DNA of 64,000 nt from an uncultured Duncaniella sp. (GTDB lineage Bacteria > Bacteroidota > Bacteroidia > Bacteroidales > Muribaculaceae): NCBI GenBank assembly GCA_958352885.1, contig CATWQI010000008.1, forward strand, positions 1 to 64,000, in the 5' to 3' direction. Of the stretch, positions 15,953 to 25,130 are shown one piece after another (positions within the stretch are counted from its first letter, which is position 1; each line of letters begins with the position of its first letter). Below the pieces are notes generated by a model. It saw only the letters and a program-made list of their open reading frames with translations, was not told the origin of the DNA and did no database searches. A program made the translations under genes and the position numbers.

Positions 15953-16753
15953 TTAGAGAACGTGCAATTCTTTAAGAGCCTTCATCACACCGTCGGCGTT
16001 TACATCGTCAGTCACATAGTCAGCCACGGCTTTGACCTCATCGGAAGCATTACCCATAGCGACACCGACAGCCACATGGCGCAGCATACCTATATCGTTA
16101 CCGCCGTCACCGAATGCCATTGTCTCTGACAAGTCTATGCCATAATGCTCAAGCATACGGTCTATTCCGACACTTTTGTCGCTGCCACGCGGCACTATGT
16201 CAGCGAAATCGCCACACCACGTCATACCTGCGCAATCGGGCAGAATCCTCTCGTACAGCCCCGACGCCGCGACGACATCCTCGGGCGAAAAGACAATCAG
16301 CTGAATCACATCAGTCCCAAGCGCATCCTCAACCGGACGGACTGATACCTCAGGAATACGGAGCATCGCCGCCACATTCTCAAAGGTGCCACCCTTGCCT
16401 GTGGTATACGGCTCGCCATAGGGAGTCACGACCACAAACGGCATACTGTCACCATGCTCATGCACGAAACCGACAAGACGCTCTATGTCAATATGGTCAA
16501 TCACCCGCTTGTAAATGACTGTTTTCCCATCGCCAGCCAGGCACAATGCCCCGTTGACAGTAACATAACCGTCAAACGTCTCACCCTCAAGGTTATTAAT
16601 CCATGCAGGATGCCTTCCGGAAGAGATGAACACCTTGATACCTTTAGCTCGTAGCAGGCGCAGAGCCTCCTTGGTAGATTCAGGGATTCCACCGCTGCCT
16701 ATCGGGACAAGAGTCCCGTCTATGTCAAAAAATACCGCCTTTATTTGCGCCAT
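15953..16753 (-). CDS. Cof-type HAD-superfamily hydrolase
   Basis: The 266-residue product is a cytoplasmic phosphatase of the Cof/HAD-IIB group, which hydrolyses sugar phosphates, nucleotides or flavin phosphates. Motif I is FFDIDGTLVPI at residues about 8-18 with the nucleophile Asp, motif II is FISSGRH, and motif IV is AFGDGGNDIGMLRH near residues 215-228. The cap is of C2b type. The substrate cannot be read from the sequence. It is 4 bp after mscL on the same strand and probably co-transcribed with it. Confidence 0.9.
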   Translation of the reverse strand: MAQIKAVFFDIDGTLVPIGSGGIPESTKEALRLLRAKGIKVFISSGRHPAWINNLEGETFDGYVTVNGALCLAGDGKTVIYKRVIDHIDIERLVGFVHEHGDSMPFVVVTPYGEPYTTGKGGTFENVAAMLRIPEVSVRPVEDALGTDVIQLIVFSPEDVVAASGLYERILPDCAGMTWCGDFADIVPRGSDKSVGIDRMLEHYGIDLSETMAFGDGGNDIGMLRHVAVGVAMGNASDEVKAVADYVTDDVNADGVMKALKELHVL

Positions 16754-16756
16754 TCC

Positions 16757-17188
16757 TTATTTTTTCTCTTTCAGGATATCGCGGATTTCGGTGAGAAGAA
16801 CTTCCTCCTTGGTGGGTTCCGCAGGAGCCTCCGGTTCAGGAGTTTCCTCTTTCTGTCGTTTAAGCTGATTTATACCTTTAATGGCTATAAATATACAGAA
16901 AGCTACAATGAGAAAATCAACTATCGTCTGAATCCAGGAACCCCAGTTCATGGTCACCTCAGGCTTAAGCACTTCCTTGGTTGTTCCGTCAATGACAGCC
17001 TGCTGTATAACCCATTTATAATCAGTGAAATTCATGCCGCCTGTAGCCACACCGACGAGAGGCATTATGATATCATCGACAAGTGAAGAGATGATTTTGC
17101 CGAATGCGGCACCGATAACCACACCGACAGCCATGTCAATGACATTGCCTCGCATGGCAAATTCCTTAAATTCTTTTAGTATAGCCAT
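16757..17188 (-). CDS. mscL: large-conductance mechanosensitive channel MscL
   Basis: The 143-residue inner-membrane channel opens on membrane tension to release solutes during hypo-osmotic shock. The N-terminal helix and TM1 (KEFKEFAMRGNVIDMAVGVV) are highly characteristic, followed by the GAAFGKI pore-lining region. TM2 (VDFLIVAFCIFIAIKGIN) lies near residues 90-107. The C-terminal cytoplasmic helix is charged and ends LTEIRDILKEKK. Length is normal. It is the first gene of a two-gene unit with the HAD phosphatase, with a -7 element about 40 bp upstream. Confidence 0.95.
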   Translation of the reverse strand: MAILKEFKEFAMRGNVIDMAVGVVIGAAFGKIISSLVDDIIMPLVGVATGGMNFTDYKWVIQQAVIDGTTKEVLKPEVTMNWGSWIQTIVDFLIVAFCIFIAIKGINQLKRQKEETPEPEAPAEPTKEEVLLTEIRDILKEKK

Positions 17189-17229
17189 ATCCTTTTTATA
17201 AGTTATTTATAAATAGTGAGTTTGTAGTA

Positions 17230-17237
17230 CAAAAATA
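17230..17237 (-). promoter_or_regulatory. -7 element of mscL
   Basis: Minus-strand TATTTTTG (17237-17230) fits TAnnTTTG, 42 bp before the ATG. The region is strongly AT-rich, so a chance match is possible. Confidence 0.4.
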
Positions 17238-17354
17238 GATAAAAATATCCTATATCCATTAATAACAACAACAAATTTGCCATTTTGTATTAAAACAGGT
17301 AAAAAATACAAATTTTATTTCCATTTGATAAGGGTTAATCTCAAAAATATTTAG

Positions 17355-17362
17355 TAATTTTG
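17355..17362 (+). promoter_or_regulatory. -7 element of the GAPDH gene
   Basis: TAATTTTG at 17355-17362 fits the consensus and lies about 100 bp before the gapA ATG, leaving a leader of roughly 100 nt. No good -33 element is seen at 20 bp. Confidence 0.55.
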
Positions 17363-17465
17363 TGGCGTTTATCGGGAGAGTGCCACTGAAACAATAAAAC
17401 AGCCACTCGCAAGGATAGACAATCTCGTTTCAATAGGAATTTTTATAACCCAATTTATAAAAACT

Positions 17466-18476
17466 ATGACAAAAATAGGTATTAATGGTTTTGGCCGCAT
17501 CGGTCGTTTCGTATTCCGTGCTTCAACCAAGCGCGATGACATCGAGGTAGTTGCTATCAACGACCTTCTTCCCGTTGATTACATGGCATACATGCTTAAG
17601 TATGATACTATGCACGGTCGTTTCGACGGTACTGTTGACTACGATTTGGAGAAGAGCCTCCTCATCGTTAACGGAAAGGCTATCCGTGTAACCGCTTGCA
17701 AGAATCCTGCTGAAATCGGCTGGGGTGCAGTTGGCGCTGAGTACGTTGTTGAGTCAACCGGTCTCTTCCTTACCAAGGAAAAAGCTCAGGCTCACATCGA
17801 AGCAGGTGCAAAGTACGTAGTTATGTCAGCTCCTTCAAAGGACGACACCCCCATGTTCGTATGCGGTGTTAACCAGGACAGCTATGTTAAGGGCACTCAG
17901 TTCGTATCAAACGCTTCTTGCACCACTAACTGCTTGGCTCCTATCACCAAGGTGCTCAACGACAAGTTCGGTGTTGTAGAAGGTCTTATGACAACCGTTC
18001 ACTCTACTACCGCTACTCAGAAGACTGTTGACGGTCCCTCTATGAAGGACTGGCGTGGTGGTCGTGCCGCTTCTGGCAACATCATCCCCTCTTCAACCGG
18101 TGCTGCTAAGGCTGTAGGTAAAGTTATCCCCGAACTCAACGGCAAACTTACCGGTATGTCAATGCGTGTCCCCACTCTTGACGTATCTGTTGTTGACCTC
18201 ACTGTAAATCTTGCTAAGCCTACCTCTTACGAGGAAATCTGCGCTGCCATGAAGGAAGCTGCCGAAGGCGAACTCAAGGGTATCCTCGGCTACACTGAAG
18301 ACGCAGTTGTATCAAGCGACTTCCTCGGTTGCCCCCTCACTTCTATCTTCGACGCAAAGGCAGGTATCCAGCTTACTCCTACCTTCGTTAAGGTTGTATC
18401 TTGGTATGATAACGAAATCGGTTATTCTAACAAGGTTCTCGACCTCATCGCTCACATGAAGAAGGTTAACGGTTAA
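17466..18476 (+). CDS. gapA: type I glyceraldehyde-3-phosphate dehydrogenase
   Basis: The 336-residue glycolytic enzyme oxidises and phosphorylates glyceraldehyde 3-phosphate to 1,3-bisphosphoglycerate using NAD. The Rossmann motif is INGFGRIGRFVFRAS at residues 5-19, and the active site is SNASCTTNCLAP with the catalytic Cys near residue 153. The C-terminal signature SWYDNEIGYSNKVLDL is also present. Codon use is noticeably more restricted than in neighbouring genes (repeated GCT, GTT, AAG), as expected for a very highly expressed gene. It stands alone with its own promoter and a strong terminator. Confidence 0.97.
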   Translation: MTKIGINGFGRIGRFVFRASTKRDDIEVVAINDLLPVDYMAYMLKYDTMHGRFDGTVDYDLEKSLLIVNGKAIRVTACKNPAEIGWGAVGAEYVVESTGLFLTKEKAQAHIEAGAKYVVMSAPSKDDTPMFVCGVNQDSYVKGTQFVSNASCTTNCLAPITKVLNDKFGVVEGLMTTVHSTTATQKTVDGPSMKDWRGGRAASGNIIPSSTGAAKAVGKVIPELNGKLTGMSMRVPTLDVSVVDLTVNLAKPTSYEEICAAMKEAAEGELKGILGYTEDAVVSSDFLGCPLTSIFDAKAGIQLTPTFVKVVSWYDNEIGYSNKVLDLIAHMKKVNG

Positions 18477-18527
18477 TCCGTAAAACTTTATAGATTCGAA
18501 AGAATCAACTCCACACAGAAATAAAGC

Positions 18528-18562
18528 GAGCCCCTGATGTTTTCATCAGGGGCTCTTATTTT
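18528..18562 (+). terminator. intrinsic terminator of gapA
   Basis: GAGCCCCTGATG (18528-18539) pairs perfectly with CATCAGGGGCTC (18544-18555) around a TTTT loop, followed by TTATTTTAA. Confidence 0.9.
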
Positions 18563-18633
18563 AACCCGGATTCAGACGAATCAGATACAATTAATTGTCA
18601 GCCACTAATGCACTCCGGATTCGGCAAAAGGAC

Positions 18634-18661
18634 AAAAAATGAGCCGGACATCTTCGGTCCG
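18634..18661 (-). terminator. probable terminator of the symporter gene
   Basis: On the minus strand CGGAC (18661-18657) pairs with GTCCG (18649-18645), followed by GCTCATTTTTTG. The stem is short but GC-rich and lies 33 bp after the symporter stop. Confidence 0.45.
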
Positions 18662-18693
18662 CATCATCCGGGACACTTCAATAACAAATACCG

Positions 18694-20082
18694 CTAATCA
18701 TTAAGAGGACGCCTGCAAGCAGCCGAGTAGGATGTAATCTCCTCCTTCACTTCCTTACGGAGCATTAGCAATGTTATCATGGTGGGGAATGCCATAAGAG
18801 CGTAGAACAGGTCACAGAATCCCACTGCAACACCGAGCGGGACAACCGCAAATATCACAAGTGTGACAATAAAGAACCATGTGTAGTAACGGACCTTACG
18901 CTCGCCAAACAGATATGCGGCACAACGATTACCATAGAAACTGTAACTGAACATGGACGACAGCGCAAAGCACAGCACTATCACCATGAGCAGATATTCG
19001 CCCATCGGTATGGCATTGCCAAACGCTTTCATGGCAACTTCAAGCCCTTTCACTCCGTCCACAGCACTCAAATCACCGCACAGCAGTATGGCTAACGCTG
19101 TCAGAGTACATACAAGTCCGGAGTCGATACTCGGTCCGAGCATAGCTATCAACCCTTCACGGACAGGTTCGCGGTTTGCCGATGCCCCATGCATGATAGT
19201 AGCAGTACCCACACCCGCATCATTGACCAGAGCCGCCCTTCTGGCACCGATTATAGCGATTCCCACCAAAGCCCCCCAACCGGCACGCAGATTGAACGCC
19301 TCTGTGAATATCGATTTCAAAACCACCGGCACCTCAGACAGATGAGTTACTATGATATAGATTACCAGAAGAAAATACAGTCCGACCATAAATGGGACAA
19401 GCCATGTGGCGACCTTGGCTATACGCTTGATACCGCCTACCACCACAAGGGTCACCAGGAGAGCCAATCCAATGCCTACCATCAGCCGGAAGGAGGAAAC
19501 CGTATCAAGTCCGGTAGCAGCTGCGACACCTTCAACCGCACCATTCCCCTCAAGCCATCCGGATGTTGTGAAAGTGGTCAATATCGCTTCTGTAAGCTGG
19601 TTGGCATTCATTATACAGAGAGTACCGAGCATTCCGGCTATCGCAAATGTAACCGCAAGCCAGTGCCAGCGCTGGCCAAGCCCCCGGTCAATGATGTACA
19701 TCGTGCCCCCGGCAGGTTTACCGTTCTCGCCCTCAGTCTTATATCTGGTGGTGAGGACACCCTCGTGGAATTTGGTAGACATCCCCACGAGCGCACTGAC
19801 CCACATCCAGAATATGGCACCGGGACCACCCATTACAAGAGCGATGGCCACTCCCGCTATATTACCCATCCCGACAGTGGCTGCGACCACAGATGCAAGA
19901 GCCTGGACAGATGAAATCTGCTCGCCGGAAGCATTTGACTGCTTTGTCCGTATCTCACGCAGTGCAAGCGGCAGGTACCTCAGCGAAGCCATGCCTGAAT
20001 ATAAAAACAGAAAGAAACCTCCGCCAATCAGAAGAATGAACAACGGATAGCCGCATAGGAAGTCAGCAAGCGCTGTTACCAT
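18694..20082 (-). CDS. alanine/sodium symporter family (AGCS) transporter
   Basis: A 462-residue inner-membrane protein of the alanine-or-glycine:cation symporter family, importing small amino acids with Na+. Many hydrophobic segments and the family motif AAVNDAGVG-type (RRAALVNDAGVGTATIMHGA) near residues 285-305 are visible, plus VGMGNIAGVA in the N-terminal half. The ATG at 20082 gives the expected N-terminus (MVTALADFLCGYPLFILLIG). The frame stays open 65 codons further up, but that part is Arg-rich antisense-like sequence inside the upstream gene. The start overlaps the stop of the TPM-domain gene by 7 bp, so the two are co-transcribed. Confidence 0.9.
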   Translation of the reverse strand: MVTALADFLCGYPLFILLIGGGFFLFLYSGMASLRYLPLALREIRTKQSNASGEQISSVQALASVVAATVGMGNIAGVAIALVMGGPGAIFWMWVSALVGMSTKFHEGVLTTRYKTEGENGKPAGGTMYIIDRGLGQRWHWLAVTFAIAGMLGTLCIMNANQLTEAILTTFTTSGWLEGNGAVEGVAAATGLDTVSSFRLMVGIGLALLVTLVVVGGIKRIAKVATWLVPFMVGLYFLLVIYIIVTHLSEVPVVLKSIFTEAFNLRAGWGALVGIAIIGARRAALVNDAGVGTATIMHGASANREPVREGLIAMLGPSIDSGLVCTLTALAILLCGDLSAVDGVKGLEVAMKAFGNAIPMGEYLLMVIVLCFALSSMFSYSFYGNRCAAYLFGERKVRYYTWFFIVTLVIFAVVPLGVAVGFCDLFYALMAFPTMITLLMLRKEVKEEITSYSAACRRPLND

Positions 20083-21365
20083 GACCCGCCTGCGCCTCCT
20101 CCGCCGGTCATACCACCACCGAATGAACCGCCCGAGAAACCGCCACCGCCGAATGAGCCGCCTCCACGACCACCCAGCATGCTTCCGAGCACGGCTCCCG
20201 CAGCGACAACTTCCGTCGGATCTGCCTTCTTGGGTATTTTGAATTTCCGCTGATTCTGATTGCCACAATTGCGGCATACATATATGTCAGCACCTTCACC
20301 TTCCATCCTGACCGTAGGCTGCCTCAATGTGCGGCGCTCCACCATGCTCATCGCCCGTGCACCGCACCTCGGGCATACGGTATAATTCGTCTCCCGGTTA
20401 ATATACGGAAGCACCTCCACTTCATGACACTGCGGACAATGCCATACGTCATAGTCTATTGAGTTAAGCTTCTCCTCCGTATCCTGTGCAGGAGTGAGAT
20501 AATCGTTGTCATGTTCCTCGTCAATCAGCTCCATGCGAGTGCCGCAGTGGGGACAATCCCGCTTATGCCGGCGGATGGTGTGGAGCTTGCGCTTCAGAAT
20601 CAGGTAAGGAATCACCCCCATGCCTATCGTAATGAATGCCACGAAAAGAGCGACTGTCTTATGGGAATCAAGAGAACGGTACCTCTGCACTTCATCCATA
20701 TTACGGGTCGAATACATGGCATAGACCACATCCGCCAGCATCACAAGCGCAATGAACAGCGCAAACCAGAGATATAGTGTGAAAAATTCACCTGCCGACA
20801 GGTCATCGCCTACTCCGTCACGCTGAGAATCATTTGCATACTTTGAAGTCAACTCATCGCCGAGCTCAGGATTTTTTATAACCTTGGCAAGCGCATTGAC
20901 ACCGGCTATCGTACCTGAATCGTAGTTTCCCTCACGGAATTCCGGAGCCATGTCATTACGGATTATACGACCTGCTATTATATCGGGAAGCGCTCCCTCC
21001 ACACCATATCCGGTGCGTATCTCAGCCGCACGGTCGTCACGGGACACCAGCATAAGTACTCCGTTGTCCTTATCCTTCTTGCCTATACCCCACTTCTCAA
21101 AAAGTTTGGTGGCAAACTCCGCAGGGGTCATGGAAGGGTCAACTTTGTCGACCACCACGACCACCAGTTCGACCGAGGTCTCATCCCAGACCGAACGTAT
21201 GGTATCGTTGAGCCGCCTTACCGCTTCTGCCGTAAGTATGCCGGATGGATTTGACACATATTCATACCTGTCGGCAACGTGCACATTCGGCACTTGGTCC
21301 ACTGTTATGGCACCGGCTACCATCGCCAGCACCATCGCCATAAGCAGCAATATATTTCGTTTCAT
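20076..21365 (-). CDS. TPM-domain (YgcG-like) membrane protein with zinc-ribbon-like cysteines
   Basis: A 429-residue protein. A signal peptide (MKRNILLLMAMVLAMVAGA) is followed by a TPM domain, residues about 30-160 (YVSNPSGILTAEAVRRLND, GVLMLVSRDDRAAEIRTGYG). One membrane segment lies near 195-215 and another near 240-260. The C-terminal cytoplasmic-type part has several Cys pairs (CPHCGTRM, CPQCHEVE, CPRCGARA, CRNCGNQN) that look like zinc ribbons, and it ends in a long Gly/Ser run (GGGRGGGSFGGGGFSGG). TPM proteins may act in membrane-protein quality control or photosystem repair; the role here is unknown. It is between dgt and the symporter on the minus strand. Confidence 0.85.
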   Translation of the reverse strand: MKRNILLLMAMVLAMVAGAITVDQVPNVHVADRYEYVSNPSGILTAEAVRRLNDTIRSVWDETSVELVVVVVDKVDPSMTPAEFATKLFEKWGIGKKDKDNGVLMLVSRDDRAAEIRTGYGVEGALPDIIAGRIIRNDMAPEFREGNYDSGTIAGVNALAKVIKNPELGDELTSKYANDSQRDGVGDDLSAGEFFTLYLWFALFIALVMLADVVYAMYSTRNMDEVQRYRSLDSHKTVALFVAFITIGMGVIPYLILKRKLHTIRRHKRDCPHCGTRMELIDEEHDNDYLTPAQDTEEKLNSIDYDVWHCPQCHEVEVLPYINRETNYTVCPRCGARAMSMVERRTLRQPTVRMEGEGADIYVCRNCGNQNQRKFKIPKKADPTEVVAAGAVLGSMLGGRGGGSFGGGGFSGGSFGGGMTGGGGAGGSW

Positions 21366-21424
21366 AGCTTGTCGTATTTCTAATAGGCTGTTAAAAAGTC
21401 ATATTCAATAGTGCTACGCACACA

Positions 21425-22777
21425 TCAGCTTTCAATCTTCAGACTCATTCCGTTGAGGCGGCGGTACAAGTCAAGCGCATACACATCAGTCATACCTGAA
21501 ATATGGTCAAGCACCGCCTGCAACTTGCCGTAGAGTGTCGGGGCATTGACCTCATACTGCTCCGGTATCTTTGTGAGCAACAACCGTGAATAGTTCAAAT
21601 CCGGATTACGCACGGCATTGACCAGCTCGTTAATCAGGAAAGATATAATCCGTGTACCTGCAAGCTCGATATCCACAACATCCCCGGCACCGTAAATACG
21701 CTTCCAGGACAAAGCCTCACAAGCCCTGTAACCTTCACGCTCAAGGCTCGATATATGGTCAAGCAGCGATCCGTGGAACTTTCCGGCAAGTATGGAATCT
21801 TCATTTTCAACAAATGTCTCGGCACAACGGTTGACCAGCGCACCTATTATCGAGGAGCGCAGATACGCAATCTTTTCGTTAGGGTCCTCCACACAGCTCA
21901 TTACCCTCTCGGCATGAGCCTTGCGCGCATCATCAAAGAAAGCGAGGAACAATTGTATCACCTCCTCCGTAGGGATGATTTTCAGTTTATGCGCATCCTC
22001 TATGTCCATGACTTCGTAACAGATATCGTCAGCTGCCTCCACGATATATACCAAAGGATGACGGGCATAACGCACCGCATCTCCCGGCTCATGAATCGGC
22101 AGCATGCCAAGTTCGTCAGCGACCTTCACGAAATCAGCCTTCTCCGAAGTGAAGAAACCGAATTTACCGTGACTTCCTGCCAAAGTAGACTCGAACGGAT
22201 ACTTGACTATCGACGCAAGCGTCGAATATGTCATGGCAAAACCTCCCGGACGACGGCCGTTGAACTGATGGGTAAGCAAGCGGAAAGCATTGGCGTTACC
22301 CTCGAAATGAGTCAGATCACTCCATTGTTCCTCCGTCAGGTCCGACTTAAGAGCCATGCCGCCACCCTCGCTGAAGTAGGATGATATGGCTTTCTCCCCC
22401 GAATGTCCGAAAGGGGGATTGCCAAGGTCATGGGCAAGACATGCCGCCGCGACTATCTCTCCAATGTCATCAAGCTTTGACACCCACGGCTCGGCTGCAT
22501 ATTTATCGCGTAATTTCAATGATATCTCCCTTGCAAGCGAACGCCCCACACAAGCGACTTCCATGCTATGGGTGAGTCTATTATGAACAAAGATACTACC
22601 CGGAAGCGGGAACACCTGCGTCTTATTCTGCAATCGGCGGAATGGAGACGAAAACACCAGCCTGTCAAAATCACGCTGAAAGTCACTGCGGCTGCCGGGC
22701 TTGGTTTCATGATAATGTTCAAGTCCGAACCGCTTGTCATTGATAAGTCTGTCCCACTCCATTGTTGGTCCTTTCAT
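21425..22777 (-). CDS. dgt: deoxyguanosinetriphosphate triphosphohydrolase (dGTPase)
   Basis: The 450-residue HD-domain enzyme hydrolyses dGTP to deoxyguanosine and triphosphate, affecting dNTP pools and phage defence in some bacteria. Motifs: RRLQNKTQVFP, the first His in NRLTHSMEVA, the HD pair in AACLAHDLGNPPFGHSGE, and a later Asp in VEAADDICYEVMD. Two starts are possible: ATG at 22777, preceded by AGAGGA, and ATG at 22762, preceded by AAAGGA; the longer is given. It is 59 bp upstream of the TPM gene and may be the first gene of that unit. Confidence 0.9.
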   Translation of the reverse strand: MKGPTMEWDRLINDKRFGLEHYHETKPGSRSDFQRDFDRLVFSSPFRRLQNKTQVFPLPGSIFVHNRLTHSMEVACVGRSLAREISLKLRDKYAAEPWVSKLDDIGEIVAAACLAHDLGNPPFGHSGEKAISSYFSEGGGMALKSDLTEEQWSDLTHFEGNANAFRLLTHQFNGRRPGGFAMTYSTLASIVKYPFESTLAGSHGKFGFFTSEKADFVKVADELGMLPIHEPGDAVRYARHPLVYIVEAADDICYEVMDIEDAHKLKIIPTEEVIQLFLAFFDDARKAHAERVMSCVEDPNEKIAYLRSSIIGALVNRCAETFVENEDSILAGKFHGSLLDHISSLEREGYRACEALSWKRIYGAGDVVDIELAGTRIISFLINELVNAVRNPDLNYSRLLLTKIPEQYEVNAPTLYGKLQAVLDHISGMTDVYALDLYRRLNGMSLKIES

Positions 22778-22914
22778 AAATATTCCTCTTTTGGGAGAGG
22801 GATAGCTCCCCCACATTTATATTGTTGGACTTATATATCCTAACTCATGCGAAGTTACAAAAAATTTCCGATTGCTCATATAAAAACAAGAACCCTAAAT
22901 CTAAAAAACAGGCA

Positions 22915-22949
22915 TATAAGAATCGCCCGACACTCAACGGTGTCGGGCG
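22915..22949 (-). terminator. intrinsic terminator of the aldolase gene
   Basis: CGCCCGACAC (22924-22933) pairs perfectly with GTGTCGGGCG (22940-22949), and on the minus strand ATTCTTATAT follows. It lies 57 bp beyond the fba stop. Confidence 0.8.
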
Positions 22950-23006
22950 AAACTTTATCAAAACTAATACTTTTCTCTGTTATATCAAGCTATAACCGGA
23001 GTAGAT

Positions 23007-24008
23007 TTATTCAGCCTTGCCGGCAGAACCAAGTACTGCAACGATTTTATGCTTGTAAAGTTTCTCCATATTGTCGCGAGCCGGACCGAGATACTTGCGG
23101 GGGTCGAATTCCTCGGGATGCTCGGCAAGAGTCTGGCGAACAGCAGCAGTCATGGCAAGACGGCTGTCAGAGTCGATGTTAATCTTGCAGACATCCATCT
23201 TGGCTGCCTTGCGGAGTTCCTCTTCGGGGATACCGATAGCGTCGGGGAGCTTGCCACCGAACTTGTTGATGGTGTCAACCTCATCCTGGGGAACTGATGA
23301 TGAACCGTGGAGCACGATGGGAAGGTTGGGGAGCTTGTTCTCAACAGCCTCAAGCACGTCGAATGCCAAGGGGGGAGGAACGAGACGACCGGTCTTCGGG
23401 TCACGGGTGCACTGTTCGGGCTTGAACTTGTAAGCACCGTGAGAAGTACCGATTGAGATAGCGAGAGAGTCAACGCCTGTACGTGTAGCGAAGTCGATAA
23501 CCTCCTCGGGATCAGTGTATGTGTGGTGGTCAGAAGATACTTCATCCTCAACGCCTGCGAGCACGCCAAGCTCACCTTCTACAGTCACGTCATACTGGTG
23601 AGCATAGTCACAAACCTTCTTGGTGAGGGCAACATTCTCCTCGTAGGGAAGATGAGAGCCGTCAATCATAACTGAAGAGAAACCGTGCTCGATACAATCC
23701 TTGCAAAGCTCGAAGCTGTCACCGTGGTCGAGGTGAAGCACAATCTGGGGATTAGCCCATCCGAGGCTCTTTGCATATTCTACCGCACCCTGCGCCATGT
23801 AGCGGAGAAGGATGGGGTTAGCATAGTTGCGGGCACCTTTGGAAACCTGAAGGATAACGGGTGATTTTTCCTCGGCAGCAGCCTTGATGATTGCCTGAAG
23901 CTGCTCCATGTTGTTGAAGTTGAATGCGGGTACTGCATAACCACCCTTGATTGCCTTGGCAAACATCTCTTTGGTGTTAACCAAGCCTAAGTCCTTATAA
24001 CTTACCAT
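23007..24008 (-). CDS. fbaA: class II fructose-1,6-bisphosphate aldolase
   Basis: The 333-residue zinc-dependent enzyme interconverts fructose 1,6-bisphosphate with glyceraldehyde 3-phosphate and dihydroxyacetone phosphate in glycolysis. Zinc ligands and active-site residues are visible in VLHLDHGDSFELC near residues 90-102, FSSVMIDGSHLPYEENV, and HGSSSVP toward residue 240. The N-terminal AVPAFNFNNMEQLQAI is typical. Codon use is restricted as in gapA, consistent with high expression. Single-gene unit with a -7 element 50 bp upstream and a strong terminator downstream. Confidence 0.95.
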   Translation of the reverse strand: MVSYKDLGLVNTKEMFAKAIKGGYAVPAFNFNNMEQLQAIIKAAAEEKSPVILQVSKGARNYANPILLRYMAQGAVEYAKSLGWANPQIVLHLDHGDSFELCKDCIEHGFSSVMIDGSHLPYEENVALTKKVCDYAHQYDVTVEGELGVLAGVEDEVSSDHHTYTDPEEVIDFATRTGVDSLAISIGTSHGAYKFKPEQCTRDPKTGRLVPPPLAFDVLEAVENKLPNLPIVLHGSSSVPQDEVDTINKFGGKLPDAIGIPEEELRKAAKMDVCKINIDSDSRLAMTAAVRQTLAEHPEEFDPRKYLGPARDNMEKLYKHKIVAVLGSAGKAE

Positions 24009-24060
24009 ATTAGTGTAATATGTTACAAAAGTTAATAAATAATTAGAAATTGTATAGGCA

Positions 24061-24068
24061 CAAAGTTA
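24061..24068 (-). promoter_or_regulatory. -7 element of fbaA
   Basis: Minus-strand TAACTTTG (24068-24061) fits the consensus and lies 52 bp before the ATG. No matching -33 element is seen at 20 bp. Confidence 0.55.
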
Positions 24069-24230
24069 AGTATTTTTTTGGAATAATATCGGTATTTTCC
24101 ACATATAATATAACCTTGCTTTATGAAAATTTAATTAAAAATTTAATAATCGGCTCATTCCGCCCACATACCTCTGAACGCACAAGGATATAATACGTTG
24201 TACTGTAATAAGAAGTATATGATTTTTTTG

Positions 24231-24238
24231 TAAATTTG
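24231..24238 (+). promoter_or_regulatory. -7 element of the sugar acetyltransferase gene
   Basis: TAAATTTG at 24231-24238 fits TAnnTTTG and lies 44 bp before the ATG at 24283. No -33 element at the right distance. Confidence 0.45.
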
Positions 24239-24282
24239 TAATCACTATAATTAAACAATCAAATTCTATAAAAGATTGCTTT

Positions 24283-24948
24283 ATGGCAGATTTCAATAAG
24301 GAATGGGATAAGATGCTCGCCGGCGAGATATACGAGGCAGGGCATTCCGGCTTTTTAAAACGGCTTGTGGAAACCCGTGAAAAATTGCGGGTGTTCAACG
24401 ATATGCAGCCTTCGCAAATGGCTGAGATGCAGGATTTACTGCGCGGCTTGCTCGGAAGCTGCGGCAAACGGTTCAATTTCAACCAGCCTTTCAGATGCGA
24501 CTATGGATGCAACGTACATATCGGAGAGAATTTCTTTGCCAATTTCAACCTCACTATTCTTGACGAAGCGGAGGTGCGTATCGGCAACAATGTGCTGATA
24601 GGACCCAATGTGAGCATATACACAGCCTGTCACCCGCTTGACCCTGACGAACGGAACACATGGGTGGAATGGGCTGAAGGGGTCACTATCGGTGACAATG
24701 TATGGATTGGAGGGAGTGTCACAATCCTGCCCGGTGTAACTATAGGAAACAACTCGGTGATTGGTGCCGGAAGCGTGGTGACAAGAGATATTCCCGACAA
24801 CGTGGTAGCCGCAGGAAATCCGGCAAGAGTCATCAGACACATCCAGCCTAAAACGCGGGACCAGAGTCAGTATAACTGTGCGGCATATCCGGCTGATTTC
24901 GATGAGGAAAATCCCGTGCAGCTCGGTCTGGACAGTTGCGGAGACTGA
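24283..24948 (+). CDS. sugar O-acetyltransferase, maltose/galactoside type
   Basis: The 221-residue product belongs to the left-handed beta-helix acetyltransferases, which move an acetyl group from acetyl-CoA to a sugar hydroxyl. The N-terminal maltose-acetyltransferase-type segment covers about residues 5-60, followed by hexapeptide repeats (VHIGENFFAN, VRIGNNVLIGPNVSI, VTIGDNVWIGGSVTILPGVT). The catalytic His is in YTACHPLDPDER near residue 115. The tail VVAAGNPARVIR is typical. Cytoplasmic. It could be a maa or lacA relative; the substrate is not shown. Single gene upstream of the thiamin operon. Confidence 0.88.
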   Translation: MADFNKEWDKMLAGEIYEAGHSGFLKRLVETREKLRVFNDMQPSQMAEMQDLLRGLLGSCGKRFNFNQPFRCDYGCNVHIGENFFANFNLTILDEAEVRIGNNVLIGPNVSIYTACHPLDPDERNTWVEWAEGVTIGDNVWIGGSVTILPGVTIGNNSVIGAGSVVTRDIPDNVVAAGNPARVIRHIQPKTRDQSQYNCAAYPADFDEENPVQLGLDSCGD

Positions 24949-25009
24949 CACGGCGACCTTTGCCCAACCATTCCCATAAAAGACGGGAGTCACCGAAAGA
25001 TTTTTTAAT

Positions 25010-25041
25010 TTTGGAGATTTAAATGCAAAGTATTACCTTTG
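25010..25041 (+). promoter_or_regulatory. promoter of the thiamin operon
   Basis: TTTG (25010-25013) and TACCTTTG (25034-25041) are 20 bp apart. Predicted transcription begins at about 25046, directly at the 5' side of the TPP aptamer. Confidence 0.75.
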
Positions 25042-25045
25042 CGGT

Positions 25046-25130
25046 GACAAAGGGGTGCGCACCTGCCGGTGCGCTGAGATGATACCCTCCGAACCTGATG
25101 CGGTTAGTACCGCCGAAGGGATTGCAAAAA
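25046..25130 (+). promoter_or_regulatory. TPP riboswitch (THI element)
   Basis: The conserved core of the thiamin pyrophosphate aptamer is present: GGGGTGC, then GCTGAGAT and ACCC, and the downstream half GAACCTGATGCGGTTAGTAC with GAAGGGA. GGTGCGC / GTGCGCTGAGAT gives the helix bearing the pyrimidine-sensing loop. It lies at the start of the transcript for thiD to thiH. High TPP should reduce expression. About 140 nt separate the aptamer from the thiD start. A small stem ACATCC/GGATGT (25131-25157) follows but has no T-run, so control of translation or Rho seems likelier than an intrinsic terminator. Confidence 0.95.

Noticed and set aside
20083..20277. A 65-codon N-terminal extension of the symporter frame, rich in Arg.
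   Set aside because: It lies wholly inside the TPM gene and is out-of-frame text from a Gly/Ser-rich region. The ATG at 20082 gives the expected family N-terminus.
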